DNA from: CAZWKX01 sp964614095
Lineage (GTDB): Bacteria; Actinomycetota; Acidimicrobiia; Spongiisociales; UBA11373
Length of the DNA stretch: 64,000 nt
Assembly: GCA_964614095.1 (NCBI GenBank)
Contig: CAZTJO010000006.1
Coordinates: 1-64,000 of the forward strand
Reading direction: 5' to 3'
In this document: piece after piece, positions 34,082 to 43,130 of the stretch
How positions within the stretch are numbered: the first letter of the stretch is position 1
How the letters are laid out: every line of letters begins with the position of its first letter
The notes under the pieces: model-generated
What the model saw: only the letters and a program-made list of their open reading frames with translations
Told to the model about the DNA's origin: nothing
Database searches by the model: none
Position numbers and translations under genes: made by a program

Positions 34082-34758
34082 TACCTATGCCCTCGATCGT
34101 CGGGGGATGAACAAAAGATAGCTCTTCCCACCCGCAAGATAGTGGCACCTTCTTCTACGGCAACTTCAAAATCATCGGTCATGCCCATAGAAAGCTCCAC
34201 CAGCTGCGGCCACCGACTCGAAAGCTGCTCCCTCAGAGCGGCCAGTCTGCGGAAGTAGGGACGGGATGTCTCCGGGTCGGTGGTCGCTGGGGGCATGGTC
34301 ATGAGCCCTCGCACCTCTAGCCCCAGCCGCAGCGCCAGCTCGACCAGGCCTTCGGTTTCCTCGACCGTCACTCCCGCCTTCCGTGGCTCCGCCGCCACGT
34401 TCACTTGCACCAGCACCGGCGGCGGCGCTCCGGGGCCTTTGCGCCAATAGCGCGCCAATTCGAGCCGGTCCAACGAGTGCAGCAGGTGGGTGACGGGACG
34501 CACCAGCTTCACCTTGTTCCCCTGAAGCCTCCCCACAAAATGCCAACGAACATCACCCGGCAGCAGTTCAGAACGATCGACCAGTGCAGCCGCCCTGTTC
34601 TCAGCAAAGTCGCGCTGCCCGCCCCTGTAGGCGGCGACAATCGAATCGACGTCGGCCTGCTTGCTGACGGCGACCAACGTGATCTCTTCGGCCCCGCGCC
34701 CGGCTCGCGCCGCCGCGGCGGCGATCCTGGCGCGCACCGTGCTCAAGCCGACAACCAT
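34081..34758 (-). CDS. yggS: PLP homeostasis protein (YggS/PROSC family)
   Basis: A 225-residue fold III PLP-binding barrel without known catalytic activity, involved in pyridoxal phosphate balance. PLP lysine is in VAVSKQA; other landmarks are HFVGRLQGNK, LVQVNVAAEPRKAG, RGLMTMPP and LSMGMTDDFEVAVEEGATILRVGRAIF. It overlaps the end of pgeF by 16 bases and its stop touches the sepF start. Confidence 0.95.
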   Translation of the reverse strand: MVVGLSTVRARIAAAAARAGRGAEEITLVAVSKQADVDSIVAAYRGGQRDFAENRAAALVDRSELLPGDVRWHFVGRLQGNKVKLVRPVTHLLHSLDRLELARYWRKGPGAPPPVLVQVNVAAEPRKAGVTVEETEGLVELALRLGLEVRGLMTMPPATTDPETSRPYFRRLAALREQLSSRWPQLVELSMGMTDDFEVAVEEGATILRVGRAIFCSSPDDRGHR

Positions 34759-35366
34759 GCCAATGCCACCTGTCTGCCTGGGGTGCCGTCTCGTCGGAAC
34801 GAATGAAATCCCTCACCACACATAGTGCACACTCCCGCCCTCCACACATCGAGTCCGGACAACTCGGGCTCGATCGCAGCAACGATATCGACGCTCGGCG
34901 TTCCCCACGAAGTACGGCCCATGTGCCCGTCAAAACGCCGGGCCACGTCGGGTCCGACCTCAAAGCAGCACGGCCCGATGCCGGGCCCTACGGCAGCACG
35001 CCGCAGCTGCACTCCCAGCTCCTCGAGGACCCGGCGCGTGGCCAACACCACGCCGGCGGCGGCCCCCCGCCAGCCCACGTGGGCAATGCCGGCTCCGCCT
35101 TCGCCCTCCAGCACCACGGCGAAACAGTCGGCGGTGGCCACAGCCAGGGGCAGCCCGGCGACCGTCGTCACCAAGCCGTCACCGTCTCCGGCTAGACCCG
35201 GCCCGGTGACCTGAAGCACCCGGCTCCCATGAACCTGCCGCAGCCAGGCCCACGCCGCGGACAGACCAAGCGCAGCGGCAATGCGCCGGCGTGACTCGAA
35301 ATCCGAACAATCTCCGTCTGCAACCAGGCCAAATGCCGTCCCGCCGAACCCGGGCGGCCGGATCAT
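34743..35366 (-). CDS. pgeF: Peptidoglycan editing factor / purine nucleoside phosphorylase (YfiH family)
   Basis: A 207-residue zinc protein of the former laccase-domain family; characterised members act on purine nucleosides, and E. coli YfiH keeps serine out of the peptidoglycan stem. Metal ligands and motifs are WLRQVHGSRV, ATADCFAVVL, HVGWRGAAAG and IGPCCFEVG. Slightly short because of a compact N terminus. The start overlaps the ftsZ stop (ATGA). Confidence 0.93.
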   Translation of the reverse strand: MIRPPGFGGTAFGLVADGDCSDFESRRRIAAALGLSAAWAWLRQVHGSRVLQVTGPGLAGDGDGLVTTVAGLPLAVATADCFAVVLEGEGGAGIAHVGWRGAAAGVVLATRRVLEELGVQLRRAAVGPGIGPCCFEVGPDVARRFDGHMGRTSWGTPSVDIVAAIEPELSGLDVWRAGVCTMCGEGFHSFRRDGTPGRQVALAWLSA

Positions 35367-36442
35367 CCCTTCAGGAAATCAGGGATATCGAGGTCGTCCA
35401 GGCCGGTGTCGTTCTCGGCCGAGTCCAAAGCCAGGTCGGGAATGCTTGTCCTCGCCGCGCGAGGACGGACCAGCGGGCGCCCCTGTTCGGTTTCGAAGCC
35501 GGCGGCAATGGCCGTAACCCTGATCTCATCGCCGAGAGAATTGTCGATGACGGCGCCAAAGATCAGATTGGCGTCCGGATCGCAGTGCTCAGCAATGGAA
35601 ACCGCGGCGTGATTCACCTCTTGGAGCGTGAGGTTGGCCGGCCCGGTTATCGACAGCAGGACTCCGTTTGAGCCCTCCATCGAGGATTCCAGCATCGGAC
35701 TGGTGATGGCCCTCTGCGCGGCCTGCTCGGCACGGCCTTCTCCGGAGGCCCGGCCGATGCCCATCACCGCAGATCCGGCTCCCTGGAGCACCGAGCGCAC
35801 ATCGGCAAAATCGACATTGATGAGGCCCGGCGTGGTGATGAGATCGGTGATTCCGCCCACCCCGCTCAGCAGCACCTCGTCGGCAAGCCGGAAGGCGTCC
35901 AGCATGGACAGGCCGGAGTCGGCGTGCTCCAGCAGACGCTGATTGGGAATGATGATCAGGGTGTCGACGGCATTCCGGAGCGCCTGGATGCCCTGCTCGG
36001 CCTGAACTGAGCGCCGTCTTCCCTCGAATCCGAAGGGGCGGGTCACCACCGCAACGGTGAGAGCTCCCGTGCTGCGGGCGGCCTCGGCGACAATCGGAGC
36101 GCCACCGGTGCCGGTGCCGCCGCCCTCTCCGGCGGTGACGAACACCATATCCGAACCCCGAAGCGCCTCTTCGATCTCCTCCCGATGATCCTCAGCAGAG
36201 GCGCGCCCCACCTCGGGGTCGGCGCCGGCGCCAAGCCCCCGGGTGATATTGCGTCCGATGTCGAGTTTAATGTCGGCATCGGACATCAGCAGGGCTTGGG
36301 CGTCGGTGTTGACGGCTACAAACTCCACGCCGCGCAGACCCGCCTCGATCATGCGGTTGATTGCGTTGACTCCGCCGCCACCAACGCCAACCACCCTTAT
36401 CACGGCAAGGTATGCCTGCAACCCGTGTGTCTCCGTCGTCAT
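35363..36442 (-). CDS. ftsZ: Cell division GTPase FtsZ
   Basis: Tubulin-like protein that forms the Z ring. 359 residues with VVGVGGGGVNAINRM, the G-box AGEGGGTGTGGAP (GGGTGTG at 107-113; Glu in place of the usual Met is typical of actinobacteria), TRPFGFEG and the T7 loop NVDFADVR. The C-terminal linker is very short (about 35 residues), ending in the conserved peptide DLDIPDFLKG that binds SepF. 108 bases separate it from ftsQ, the longest gap in the cluster after the mraZ leader, so an internal promoter is likely there. Confidence 0.98.
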   Translation of the reverse strand: MTTETHGLQAYLAVIRVVGVGGGGVNAINRMIEAGLRGVEFVAVNTDAQALLMSDADIKLDIGRNITRGLGAGADPEVGRASAEDHREEIEEALRGSDMVFVTAGEGGGTGTGGAPIVAEAARSTGALTVAVVTRPFGFEGRRRSVQAEQGIQALRNAVDTLIIIPNQRLLEHADSGLSMLDAFRLADEVLLSGVGGITDLITTPGLINVDFADVRSVLQGAGSAVMGIGRASGEGRAEQAAQRAITSPMLESSMEGSNGVLLSITGPANLTLQEVNHAAVSIAEHCDPDANLIFGAVIDNSLGDEIRVTAIAAGFETEQGRPLVRPRAARTSIPDLALDSAENDTGLDDLDIPDFLKG

Positions 36443-36550
36443 TCAGGTTCCTTCAGGCGTTGACCAACCCGCGCGCGTTCCCTGAAGCTCCCGTGGAAGG
36501 TTACTAGGGAGCAAGCCGTCGTCAGGTACCATCGCGGCAAACCCTCCACT

Positions 36551-37348
36551 TCAACTTGAGGCTTCCGGTTCTCCTTCACTGGCCCCTCCGCCCGGTACGT
36601 CGGCGGATGGTAGGGGCAAGCTAATCGCAGGACGCGACGCTGCGACCAGATCGACGTAAGTTCCCCACGGCAGATCCTCGTCCAGCAGGGCCTCCAGTGT
36701 CTGCGCCTTTTCGGCGAAATCCACGATACGCCCCAGACGGACATCAAGTCCATCTATGAAGGTCCAGACCTCTGCACCCTGCCACAACAGCCAGGTTCGA
36801 GCCGCCACCTCGGGGCTGAGCACCTCCGCCATGGCCACAACTTCGTGCCAGGCATCGTCTGCAGGCCGATCACCCGGCACCAGATCTAGAAATCTAAGAT
36901 CAGCCGACAGCAGGCCGATCCCCGGCTCCGAGCCGACCTCCAGCACCGTGCCGTCACCGGCCACGAGCATCCAGGTATCCACGCCGCCGACCCAGACGGA
37001 CTCGGTACGCTCAATGACCTCGATAACAAGGCGGTTGGGAAAAACGCGTTCGGCGCGAACATCTTGCACCCAGGGATCGGCCCGCACCGCCGCTTCCACC
37101 TCGCCCGTGTCGAGCCAGATCATGATGGCCCCCTCACCGAGCCCGGCATCGGCCAGACAGCCGTCCACATCGGCGTTGTGAGCGCCGACGATCTCGATCT
37201 CCTGCACCGACATCCACGGCGAGTGGAACACGGCCGTGGTGGTGGCGACCGCGACGGCAAGAACAAAACCGGCCATGACCAGCAGACGCCGGCGCCCCAT
37301 TCTCCGGGGCACGTCCTCCTCACTCAGACGGCGTATGTGCTCAGTCAT
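36551..37348 (-). CDS. ftsQ: Cell division protein FtsQ
   Basis: Bitopic divisome protein of 265 residues. A basic cytoplasmic N terminus, one membrane helix (LLVMAGFVLAVAVATTTAVF, about 22-41), the POTRA domain (SVQEIEIVGAHNADVDGCLADAGLGEGAIMIWLD) and the FtsQ beta domain (WVQDVRAERVFPNRLVIEVIERTESVWVGG). The C-terminal tail is acidic and Pro/Ser-rich. The start ATG overlaps the murB stop by four bases. Confidence 0.92.
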   Translation of the reverse strand: MTEHIRRLSEEDVPRRMGRRRLLVMAGFVLAVAVATTTAVFHSPWMSVQEIEIVGAHNADVDGCLADAGLGEGAIMIWLDTGEVEAAVRADPWVQDVRAERVFPNRLVIEVIERTESVWVGGVDTWMLVAGDGTVLEVGSEPGIGLLSADLRFLDLVPGDRPADDAWHEVVAMAEVLSPEVAARTWLLWQGAEVWTFIDGLDVRLGRIVDFAEKAQTLEALLDEDLPWGTYVDLVAASRPAISLPLPSADVPGGGASEGEPEASS

Positions 37349-38244
37349 GACGTAAACGGACCCACAAAACGAACCTCCGGCTCGAGGTCGATGCCGGTGC
37401 TCTCACGCACCCTCCGTCGAACCGCCGTCACCAGATCGTGGATGTCCTGCGGCGTGGCCGCTGGTCCGGCCACAAAGAAGTTCCCGTGCTTGTGCGAGAC
37501 GGAAACGTCACCAATCTGGAGACCCTTCAGGCCCTGTTCGTCGATGATGCGCCCCGCCACATCGCCGGGGGGGTTCTTGAAGACGCTGCCCGCGTTCAGG
37601 GTTCCCCCCGGCTGACGCTCCTTGCGCCAGCTGATCACTTCGCGGATCAGGCGCTCCGAATCTGACCGGCTCCGGGGCACCGTACGAAATGTGCCCGCCA
37701 CCACCACTTCGGTATCGGAGAGGTTGCTGTGCCGATAGCGAAGCTCGAGATCGCCCCCAATACGCTCGTCCACCGCGCCCGTGGCCAGGTCGACAACCCG
37801 GGCGTGCACCAGCCACTCGGACGTGTCGGCGCCATAGCAGCCAGCATTCATACGAATGGCTCCACCCACCGAGCCCGGTATGCCGGCCATGAACTCCAAC
37901 CCGCCACGATCGATCTCCGCCGATCGACGCGCCAGCAACGAGAGCGGAAGGCCGCCGCCCCCTTCGATGGCTCCCTCGTCCCCCACACTGAATCCGGCCA
38001 TGGCCAGCCGCACAACAACTCCCGGGAATCCCGCCGCCGAGACGACGACGTTGCTCCCCCGGCCCAGCACCACTACCGGCTGCGGATCCTCGCTCAAGGC
38101 TTGGGTCAAACGCAGCAGACTCTGCTCGTCACCGGCTTCCATCAGGTAGCGAGCAGGGCCCCCGAGCTTGTAGGTGGTCAGAGGGGCGAGGTCGACGTTC
38201 TCCTCCGCCAGACCCTCGGCGACGAGGTCAGCCAACCCGCTCAC
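37345..38244 (-). CDS. murB: UDP-N-acetylenolpyruvoylglucosamine reductase
   Basis: FAD enzyme making UDP-MurNAc. 299 residues of the short type II form. Motifs: TTYKLGGPARYL, FAD-binding VLGRGSNVVVSAAGFPG, GLEFMAGIPGSVGGAIRMNAGCYG, YRHSNL and the catalytic Ser region GGTLNAGSVFKNPPGD. Overlaps murC and ftsQ at each end. Placement between murC and ftsQ is the usual actinobacterial order. Confidence 0.97.
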   Translation of the reverse strand: MSGLADLVAEGLAEENVDLAPLTTYKLGGPARYLMEAGDEQSLLRLTQALSEDPQPVVVLGRGSNVVVSAAGFPGVVVRLAMAGFSVGDEGAIEGGGGLPLSLLARRSAEIDRGGLEFMAGIPGSVGGAIRMNAGCYGADTSEWLVHARVVDLATGAVDERIGGDLELRYRHSNLSDTEVVVAGTFRTVPRSRSDSERLIREVISWRKERQPGGTLNAGSVFKNPPGDVAGRIIDEQGLKGLQIGDVSVSHKHGNFFVAGPAATPQDIHDLVTAVRRRVRESTGIDLEPEVRFVGPFTS

Positions 38245-39608
38245 TTCAGACTCCCCAGCAGCGGCGCCAACTCCTCGGCCACGATGGTGACATCGCCGGC
38301 ACCCATCAGAATGACCAGGTCGCCGGGACGAGCCTCTGCGGCGATGGTTTCGGCAAGATCGGCGCGGCGGGGCACATAGGCAACGTCGGCGCCGGCGCCA
38401 GCGGCCGCATCGGCGACCAGCTGCCCGCTCACTCCGGGCACGGGCGCCTCCCCCGCGCTGTAGACGTCGGTCACAAAGACCCGATCGGCGCCGGCCAGCA
38501 CCAAACCGAACTCGCCGGCGTGCTCTGCGGTGCGAGTGAATCGGTGCGGCTGGAATACGGCCACGATCCGCCCCTCCGTGCCCAGGCGAGCCGCCTCAAT
38601 CACGGCCGCCACCTCGCTGGGGTGGTGGGCGTAGTCGTCCACAACGGTGACCCCGGCGATCTTGCCCCGCACCTCAAACCGCCGTCGCACCCCGCCAAAG
38701 GACGCCAATCCTGAAGCTGCCGCCCTCACATCGAGCCCCAACTCACCGATCAGGGCCAGCGCTCCGGCGGCATTCCGCGCCACGTGGAGCCCAGGGCGGG
38801 GAACCGCGACCTCCACCCGGTCACCACCATGATCGAGATGGAACTGCACCGCGCCGCCACGGTGATACACATCGACGATTCGCCAATCGGCTGCTTCGGC
38901 GGTGCCGTAGGTAACCACTTTCGCGATTCCGGCCGCCAGCCGCAGAGCACCCGGATCGTCGATCCCGGCAACCACCGGGCCGTCTACGCCTGAGGCCACA
39001 CCGGCAAAAGCATCCTCAAGCCGGGGCAGTGATTTGTAGTAGTCGAGGTGGTCCGCCTCGATGTTGGTGATGACAAGACCGGCAAAGTGCAGGCCCAAGA
39101 AGGTGCCGAACGCCTCGTCCGCCTCGAGCACAAAAAGGCCGGGTTCACCAAGGTGGGCGTTTGTGTTCAGATCACCAAGCAGACCGCCCACCACAAAAGT
39201 CGGATCACGTCCAAGCGCCTGTAGCCCGGCCACCAGCAAGGCGGTCGCCGTGGTCTTGCCGTGTGTGCCCGTGACGCCAAGCGCCGGATCCTGGGCCGTC
39301 ATCTCTGCCAGCAAGCGGGGTCGCTCCCAAACCTCGACGCCGGCTTTGCCGGCAGCCACGATCTCGGGATCGGTCGCCGGCACCGCAGACGAGGCCACAA
39401 CAAGATCCGAAGCGGCCGCCGCCTCGGGGCGATGACCCACCCAGGTCTCCACACCCAGCGACGACAGCTCGGCACTGGCGCGCCCCGGCTTTAGATCCGA
39501 ACCCGTCACCGTATGCCCCGCCTGCGCAAGCAGCTTGGCCAGCGCACTCATGCCGGCCCCGGCAATTCCGATCACGTGGATACGGGAATACCCCTCGATT
39601 CCGCTCAT
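38241..39608 (-). CDS. murC: UDP-N-acetylmuramate-L-alanine ligase
   Basis: Adds L-Ala to UDP-MurNAc with ATP. 455 residues: an N-terminal Rossmann domain (IHVIGIAGAGMSALAKLLAQAGH), central P-loop GVTGTHGKTTA, NIEADHLDYY, and the C-terminal VVDDYAHHPSEVAAVI and FQPHRFTRT. The start MSGIEGYSR overlaps the murG stop (ATGA); the 93-residue longer reading lies inside murG and is rejected. Confidence 0.97.
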   Translation of the reverse strand: MSGIEGYSRIHVIGIAGAGMSALAKLLAQAGHTVTGSDLKPGRASAELSSLGVETWVGHRPEAAAASDLVVASSAVPATDPEIVAAGKAGVEVWERPRLLAEMTAQDPALGVTGTHGKTTATALLVAGLQALGRDPTFVVGGLLGDLNTNAHLGEPGLFVLEADEAFGTFLGLHFAGLVITNIEADHLDYYKSLPRLEDAFAGVASGVDGPVVAGIDDPGALRLAAGIAKVVTYGTAEAADWRIVDVYHRGGAVQFHLDHGGDRVEVAVPRPGLHVARNAAGALALIGELGLDVRAAASGLASFGGVRRRFEVRGKIAGVTVVDDYAHHPSEVAAVIEAARLGTEGRIVAVFQPHRFTRTAEHAGEFGLVLAGADRVFVTDVYSAGEAPVPGVSGQLVADAAAGAGADVAYVPRRADLAETIAAEARPGDLVILMGAGDVTIVAEELAPLLGSLK

Positions 39609-40678
39609 GCCGTCTCCAGCAAGTGGCCGGCGATGATGTCCGCAGCATGCGGAAGCGCAACCGCGGCGGCGGCCGCACTCATTTGGGCCCGGATGTCCGG
39701 AGCTCCAAGCAACTCCTTCACCAATGTGGGCAACAGCGGCAGATCGGCCTGGCGCACCACCCGGGCCCCTCCGGCGTTCTCGAGAGCCGCCGCGTTGTGA
39801 TGCTGCCCCACCCGCTCCAGCGGCACCAACACGGCGGCGGTGGCCGTGGCCGCCACTTCGCTCACCGTCATGGCCCCGGCCCGGCACAGAACGAGATCGA
39901 CGGCGGCATAGAAGAGGTCCATTCGGTCCTCAGAAGGCAGACAGAGCCATTGCAGCGGTGACGTTTGCGCCCGACGGGCCATTTCATCCGCCGCCTCTTG
40001 GCCCGCCAGGTGCAATACGGCAAGCGGGCCTCCACTCCATTGCTCCACCACGATGGCCGCAGACTCGTTGATGGCCCGGGCACCCAGGCTTCCGCCCATC
40101 ACCCCCAGCACCACCGAGCTAGGCGTGATGTTGTACCGGCGCCTCGCCTCAGCACCGAGCTTCGCCCGATCGAATGACACGATCTCACGACGCAGGGGAT
40201 TCCCGGTCAGCACCGAGCGGGGAAGAGCCTCCGCCGGACCTGGGAGGCCGAGGAATATCGCCTGAGCCCGGCGAGCGGCGAAACGGGTCGCCAGCCCCGG
40301 CTTGGCGTTCTGCTCCTGGACGAACAGGGCGGCGCCGGTGCGCCGGGCCGCGATGGCCGCGGGTACCGTGGCGTACCCGCTCATGCCGAGCACCACCTTG
40401 GCGCCGCGCCCGGTGAGCTCATCGGCCATGGCCCTGGCGGTACGCCGCACGGCAAACGGTATTTGCAGGTTCTTCGGGGTCAAAGACCGCTCAAGCCGTA
40501 CCAGATCGAATCCCACAAACGGAAACCCGGCCGCAGGTACCTTCGTCGCCTCGAGGCGATCACCTCCAAAAAAGACAACCTCGGCCCGGGGCACACCTCG
40601 TTCCACGAGTGTCTCACCGATCGCCAAGGCCGGGTACACATGGCCGCCCGTTCCGGCGGCGACTATCGCGATGGTCAC
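39605..40678 (-). CDS. murG: Lipid II synthase (MurG glycosyltransferase)
   Basis: Transfers GlcNAc from UDP-GlcNAc to lipid I at the inner membrane face. 357 residues, GT-B fold. Glycine-rich loop AAGTGGHVYPALA; other motifs MSGYATVPAAIAA, QEQNAKPGLATRFAA, GGSLGARAINES and the UDP-GlcNAc site CRAGAMTVSEVAA. The GTG start overlaps the ftsW stop; the 585-residue longer reading is antisense-like noise within ftsW. Confidence 0.97.
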   Translation of the reverse strand: MTIAIVAAGTGGHVYPALAIGETLVERGVPRAEVVFFGGDRLEATKVPAAGFPFVGFDLVRLERSLTPKNLQIPFAVRRTARAMADELTGRGAKVVLGMSGYATVPAAIAARRTGAALFVQEQNAKPGLATRFAARRAQAIFLGLPGPAEALPRSVLTGNPLRREIVSFDRAKLGAEARRRYNITPSSVVLGVMGGSLGARAINESAAIVVEQWSGGPLAVLHLAGQEAADEMARRAQTSPLQWLCLPSEDRMDLFYAAVDLVLCRAGAMTVSEVAATATAAVLVPLERVGQHHNAAALENAGGARVVRQADLPLLPTLVKELLGAPDIRAQMSAAAAAVALPHAADIIAGHLLETA

Positions 40679-41847
40679 ACCGCCCCCCGCAGAGTCGGAC
40701 CCTGCTCCCGCAGCACGCTGATGAGGATCCCCACACCGATCATCTCGGTGACAAGAGCGCTTCCGCCGAGCGAAAGGAAGGGCAGAGGCACCCCAGTGAT
40801 GGGAATAGCCCTCACCACACCTGCGATGTTCACCAGCGCCTGGGCCGTGAGCCAGGTCGTGACACCTATGGCGACCAGCCGGCCGAATCGATCGGACGAA
40901 CGGAAAGCCACCATCGTTCCGGCGACGGTGAGGGTCAAGAACAGCAGGACCACGGCGAGCGATCCGGCAAGCCCGGTCTCTTCTCCGATGATGGCAAAGA
41001 TGAAGTCGGTGTGAGCATTGGGAAGGAAAGACCAGCGCGCCCTGCTTGCCCCCAGCCCAACCCCAAAGACCCCGCCGGTGCCGAGGGCTACGAGCGACTG
41101 CGTGACCTGATAGTCGCTGCCGAGGGGATCCGCGCCGAACTGGAAGAAGGACATGATCCGGTCCCACCTCTCCGGCGATGTCGCCGCCAAGGCCACCGCG
41201 CCTGCGGCGCCCACCACACCCCCGCCGAGCACATACCCCATGGGAGCTGCCGAAGCAGCAAGCACAGCGAAAGCTGCTGCCGCCACCAGCAAGGCCGTGC
41301 CCAGATCCGGCTGAAAGACAACAAGGAAACCCACGATGCCGAGAGACCCGGCCACCGGCCAAAAGAAGTCGCGGAAGCGGTGCATGGAGCCCTCACGCCG
41401 ACTGACGAGTGTGGACAGGAACAGCACCGTGCTCAGCTTGGCCAGCTCAGACGCCTGCAGGGACACCGGCCCAATAACAAGCCAGCGTGTCGCCCCATAT
41501 GCTCGCTCGCCGACCATCAGCGTGGCGACAAGAAGCAGCACGGTGACGACAAACAGTGGGAACGCGGCCCGGCGCCACCAGCGCATCGGTGTGGCGGCAG
41601 CGGCGGCGAGCGCCAGGATGCCCACTCCGAGCCACATCAGCTGACGTTTGAAGTAGTAGAGAGAGTCGCCGGTCTCGCGAAGCGCCAACACCGAAGAGGC
41701 CGAAAGGAGGGCGCCGAGCCCAACGATTATGAGCAGTGCCGTGGGAACCAGCACAAAGATGGAGAGACGTGACGAGCTGCGCGCCAGCCGGTGCGCCTGC
41801 CGAGCCTCAGCTCTCGTCGCCGTGATCGAGACCACATGTGTCGCCAT
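40675..41847 (-). CDS. ftsW: Peptidoglycan polymerase FtsW (SEDS family)
   Basis: Septal lipid II glycosyltransferase that works with FtsI. 390 residues with ten hydrophobic helices. SEDS landmarks are GATRWLVIGPVSLQASELAKL, FQPDLGTALLV with the catalytic Asp, GLGASRARWSFLPNAHTDFIFAIIGEETGL and LPFLSLGGSALV near the end. Two tandem ATGs overlap the murD stop; GGAGG is four bases before the second (41847), which I use. Confidence 0.95.
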   Translation of the reverse strand: MATHVVSITATRAEARQAHRLARSSSRLSIFVLVPTALLIIVGLGALLSASSVLALRETGDSLYYFKRQLMWLGVGILALAAAAATPMRWWRRAAFPLFVVTVLLLVATLMVGERAYGATRWLVIGPVSLQASELAKLSTVLFLSTLVSRREGSMHRFRDFFWPVAGSLGIVGFLVVFQPDLGTALLVAAAAFAVLAASAAPMGYVLGGGVVGAAGAVALAATSPERWDRIMSFFQFGADPLGSDYQVTQSLVALGTGGVFGVGLGASRARWSFLPNAHTDFIFAIIGEETGLAGSLAVVLLFLTLTVAGTMVAFRSSDRFGRLVAIGVTTWLTAQALVNIAGVVRAIPITGVPLPFLSLGGSALVTEMIGVGILISVLREQGPTLRGAV

Positions 41848-43130
41848 CATTCCTCCTTGAGGCGTCTCACCGTGGTGGCGAAGGCGTCGCCACGCTCGAC
41901 GTACGACTCGAACATGTCGAAAGAGGCACACGCCGGAGCGAGAAGCACGGTGTCGCCTTCCGTGGCCCACCCGTCTGCAATGGCCACTGCTTCCGTCAGA
42001 TTGGAGGCGACGGTTCCTGCGACCCCGGCATCCACCATCTCCCGCCCCGCCTCGCCGATCCCTATGACGTAGCGCACCGATGGCTCCTGCGCCACCGCCG
42101 CCACTTCGAGACCCTTGTTCCGCCCGCCGGCGATGAGAACAACCGACGGGTAGGAGCGAACGGCGGCGATGGCGGCATGCGGGTTGGTTGCCTTCGAATC
42201 GTTCACCCAGAGCACCCCGTCCCAGTTGCCGATCTCCTGACGCCGGTGCCGGCCGGGCTTGAACTCCCGGGCCACTTCAATCACTGCATCGGGCGCCGCC
42301 CCCATGTACAAGGCTGCTTCGCCGGCTGCGGCCACATCGACGAGGAATGCAGGGTCGGTGGCCTGCATGGCGGAGAGATCGAGCCCGGCGCCTCCAATCC
42401 AGAGTCTGCCCTCTTCAGGACCGCTGCCACCGTGAGGACGGCGTGATCCGCTGACCTCGACCTGAGGTACCTGAACATCGGCAACCGCCCGAGCTGCTCC
42501 CTCGTCGTCGGCATCGAAGATCAGGACGTTGTCCGACTCTTGGTTCTCCCAGATGCGGGCCTTGGCGGCCGCGTAGGCATCGAACGACCCATGCCAATCG
42601 AGATGGTCGGGAGCGAGGTTCAGCAACACGGAGACCTCGGGATGGAACTCATCGATGAAACGCAACTGGAAACTCGATGCCTCGACCACCAACACGTCCC
42701 ATTCGCCGCCGACGGCATCGCTGAGCGGAAGCCCGATGTTGCCGACGGCACGAGCGCGCCGGCCTGAAGTGCTGAGCATCTCGGCGGTCAGGCCCGTTGC
42801 CGTCGTCTTCCCATTAGTGCCGGTGATGGCGATGAGAGGAGCATTGATGTGCCGCGATGCGAGCTCCATCTCGCTCCATACCGGAAGGCCGGCGCCGAGC
42901 GAATCCTGGATGGGGGCAGCATGTTCAGGAACGCCCGGGCTCACCACCACCAGATCCACCCCGTGCAGCAGCTGGGAATCCCAGTCTCCACCGTACGTCT
43001 GCCGCCGGCCTTCGAGCCCGATCAGCGACCTGGGGTCGGCATCGTAGACCGCCGTTTCGTGACCCTCATGCTCGAGAAGCCCAACGGCCACCCTCCCGCT
43101 CACCGCGGATCCGATGACAAGCACCCTCAT
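41847..43130 (-). CDS. murD: UDP-N-acetylmuramoyl-L-alanine-D-glutamate ligase
   Basis: Adds D-Glu to the stem peptide. 427 residues: N-terminal MRVLVIGSAVSGRVAVGLLEHEG, P-loop AITGTNGKTTATGL, NLAPDHLDWHG, WVNDSKATNPHAA and AGGRNKGLE, all Mur-ligase features. The start overlaps the mraY stop (GGATGA). The N-terminal uracil-binding domain is complete, and the ORF extension upstream lies in mraY and is rejected. Confidence 0.97.
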   Translation of the reverse strand: MRVLVIGSAVSGRVAVGLLEHEGHETAVYDADPRSLIGLEGRRQTYGGDWDSQLLHGVDLVVVSPGVPEHAAPIQDSLGAGLPVWSEMELASRHINAPLIAITGTNGKTTATGLTAEMLSTSGRRARAVGNIGLPLSDAVGGEWDVLVVEASSFQLRFIDEFHPEVSVLLNLAPDHLDWHGSFDAYAAAKARIWENQESDNVLIFDADDEGAARAVADVQVPQVEVSGSRRPHGGSGPEEGRLWIGGAGLDLSAMQATDPAFLVDVAAAGEAALYMGAAPDAVIEVAREFKPGRHRRQEIGNWDGVLWVNDSKATNPHAAIAAVRSYPSVVLIAGGRNKGLEVAAVAQEPSVRYVIGIGEAGREMVDAGVAGTVASNLTEAVAIADGWATEGDTVLLAPACASFDMFESYVERGDAFATTVRRLKEE

